From: an uncultured Oscillospiraceae bacterium
GTDB lineage: Bacteria; Bacillota; Clostridia; Oscillospirales; Oscillospiraceae
Direction: 5' to 3'
Length of the DNA: 16,618 nt
Assembly: GCA_934561175.1 (NCBI GenBank)
Contig: CAKTFW010000032.1
Location: 1-16,618, forward strand
Positions within the stretch are counted from its first letter, which is position 1. Each line of letters starts with the position of its first letter. The notes under the pieces are model-generated. The model saw nothing but the letters and a program-made list of their open reading frames with translations. It did no database searches and was not told where the DNA came from. Of the stretch, positions 15,596 to 16,618 are shown in pieces. Both the position numbers and the translations under genes were made by a program.

Positions 15596-16144
15596 TTACG
15601 AAGAGTATGCGCGGAAATAACCAATCACACCGCGGATACTGTCCCAGAGTGCCGTAAAAATCGTTGTACGCTGCTGCTGTTCCTCCACCGTCAGGATTTC
15701 TGCATGATCCGGCTCGCAAAGGTCCAGATAAACCACCTGGTTGGCAGCCGGCTGCATCATCCCCAGTTCCGTTGTCGCAACCTCTTCTACATAGTTCAGG
15801 TCAATCTTGCTCTCATACTGGCTCAAGAGCGTTGCCTGCGTCGCCTGTACCGCTTCCAGTTCATCCGTCAGATCCGCTACCTCACTGGTCGCTTCAAAGA
15901 GCTGAACATAGCCGGTAATCACCAGCACCACCAAAAACGCCGCAGCCAATGTAGCTACCAGATTGAACACTGAAATCGCCGGCCGCTGACGCGGCTGTGT
16001 CCGCTGTCTGACTGCCGGTCTTCTCTCCGGATGCAAACGCTCTTCCGGCAGTTGCCGCGGCATCCGCTTGGGAACCGCGGTACTTGTCATATAAGGCGCA
16101 AACGCAATTTCTTTTTTATCCAGTTTCCGTGCACTCGCCGCCAT
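15596..16144 (-). CDS. ftsL: Cell division protein FtsL
   Basis: FtsL is a small bitopic divisome protein that pairs with DivIC and DivIB and activates FtsWI. The 182-residue protein has a long, basic, proline- and arginine-rich cytoplasmic tail (1-56) and one transmembrane helix (about 57-80). An extracellular coiled-coil-like heptad region follows (about 83-115). The family-style stretch VATTELGMMQPAANQVVYLDL lies at 122-142, and about 40 further residues reach the end. It is longer than B. subtilis FtsL (about 117 residues) at both ends. Sequence conservation in this family is low; the call rests on topology, the ELGM-P-QVVY stretch and its place between rsmH and ftsI. The ATG has GGGGGAG 5 nt upstream, and the gene starts 11 nt after rsmH. 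Confidence 0.88.
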   Translation of the reverse strand: MAASARKLDKKEIAFAPYMTSTAVPKRMPRQLPEERLHPERRPAVRQRTQPRQRPAISVFNLVATLAAAFLVVLVITGYVQLFEATSEVADLTDELEAVQATQATLLSQYESKIDLNYVEEVATTELGMMQPAANQVVYLDLCEPDHAEILTVEEQQQRTTIFTALWDSIRGVIGYFRAYSS

Positions 16145-16155
16145 GGCGACTCCCC

Positions 16156-16618
16156 CTATATTTTTTCTGCTACCCGCAGCTTTGCGCTGCGCGCCCGCGG
16201 ATTATTTTCCAATTCTTCCTGCCCAGATACAATCGGCTTGCGGGACACCAACCGAATCTGCGGTTTTTTCCCGCAGACGCAAACCGGAAAATCTGGCGGA
16301 CAAGTGCAGCCCTTCGCCGCCTGCTGCATCGCCTGCTTCACAATCCGGTCCTCCAGCGAATGGAAGGTAATCACAGCCAGCCGCCCACCTGGATTCAGTC
16401 GCGGGATTGCTGCCTCCATCATTTTGGACACCGCAGTCAGTTCTTCATTAACCGCGATCCGGATTGCCTGAAAAACGCGTTTGGCCGGGTGCTGCTTCTC
16501 GCGCAGTGCCTGCGGCGGCATCGCGCTCCGGATGACCGCAACCAACTCCAGGGTCGTCTCAATCGGATGCGCCTCACGCGCCCGGCAGATTGCCGCAGCA
16601 ACCTGCGGTGCATAGCGT
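16156..16618 (-). CDS. rsmH: 16S rRNA (cytosine-1402-N4)-methyltransferase, C-terminal part
   Basis: This is the C-terminal 153 residues of RsmH (formerly MraW); the start lies beyond position 16618. The enzyme N4-methylates C1402 of 16S rRNA in the decoding centre. The visible part has HPIETTLEL, then HPAKRVFQAIRIAVNEEL, PGGRLAVITFHSLEDRIVK, the cysteine-rich CTCPPDFPVCVCGKKP, and the end NPRARSAKLRVAEK. All are hallmarks of the family. The reading frame stays open to the window edge, so the apparent TTG start near 16545 is not real. The catalytic SAM-binding part is outside the window. It is the usual second gene of the dcw cluster, after mraZ. Confidence 0.97.
   Translation of the reverse strand, partial: RYAPQVAAAICRAREAHPIETTLELVAVIRSAMPPQALREKQHPAKRVFQAIRIAVNEELTAVSKMMEAAIPRLNPGGRLAVITFHSLEDRIVKQAMQQAAKGCTCPPDFPVCVCGKKPQIRLVSRKPIVSGQEELENNPRARSAKLRVAEKI

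Overview
The window is ordinary chromosomal core sequence from a Gram-positive, low-to-mid G+C bacterium, most likely a member of the class Clostridia near the Oscillospiraceae/Butyricicoccaceae. This placement is inferred from several signs: the gene order and protein styles, strong GGAGG-type ribosome binding sites, consensus sigma-A promoters, a DAP-type MurE signature (DNPR), a PASTA-tailed division PBP, a Clostridia-style PurA, and no ftsA beside ftsZ. G+C looks a little above one half by eye. No mobile element, CRISPR array, phage gene or rRNA is visible.

Layout. (1) Positions 1-138, minus strand: tRNA-Val(TAC) with encoded CCA and a perfect TTGACA-17-TATAAT promoter. (2) Positions 169-2133, minus strand: a tight three-gene operon of a YerC-type TrpR-like regulator, a class I SAM methyltransferase and the redox chaperone Hsp33 (hslO). 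(3) Positions 2194-3610, plus strand: purA with its own promoter and a strong intrinsic terminator, divergent from the yerC operon. (4) Positions 3629-16618, minus strand: a long dcw (division and cell wall) cluster read right to left as rsmH (cut by the window edge), ftsL, ftsI, murE, murF, mraY, ftsW, murG, murA, divIB and ftsZ. It closes with a terminator that overlaps the ftsZ stop codon. purA and ftsZ converge on two back-to-back terminators. Every gene-free stretch is shorter than 300 bases.

How the genes work together. MurA makes the first committed step of peptidoglycan precursor synthesis. MurE adds meso-DAP and MurF adds D-Ala-D-Ala. MraY and MurG build lipid I and lipid II. FtsW polymerises glycan and FtsI cross-links it at the septum. 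FtsL and DivIB regulate that synthase pair, and FtsZ forms the ring that guides them. RsmH methylates 16S rRNA and is the usual head gene of this cluster. murD, murB, murC and ftsA are absent from the run, and murD is missing exactly where it usually sits, between mraY and ftsW. ftsZ has its own good promoter.

I see no convincing new biological system here. The items worth checking are small: an inverted repeat over the ftsZ -35 box, a hairpin that would occlude the murA ribosome binding site, paired hairpins between ftsL and ftsI, the missing murD, and the yerC-methyltransferase-hslO grouping.
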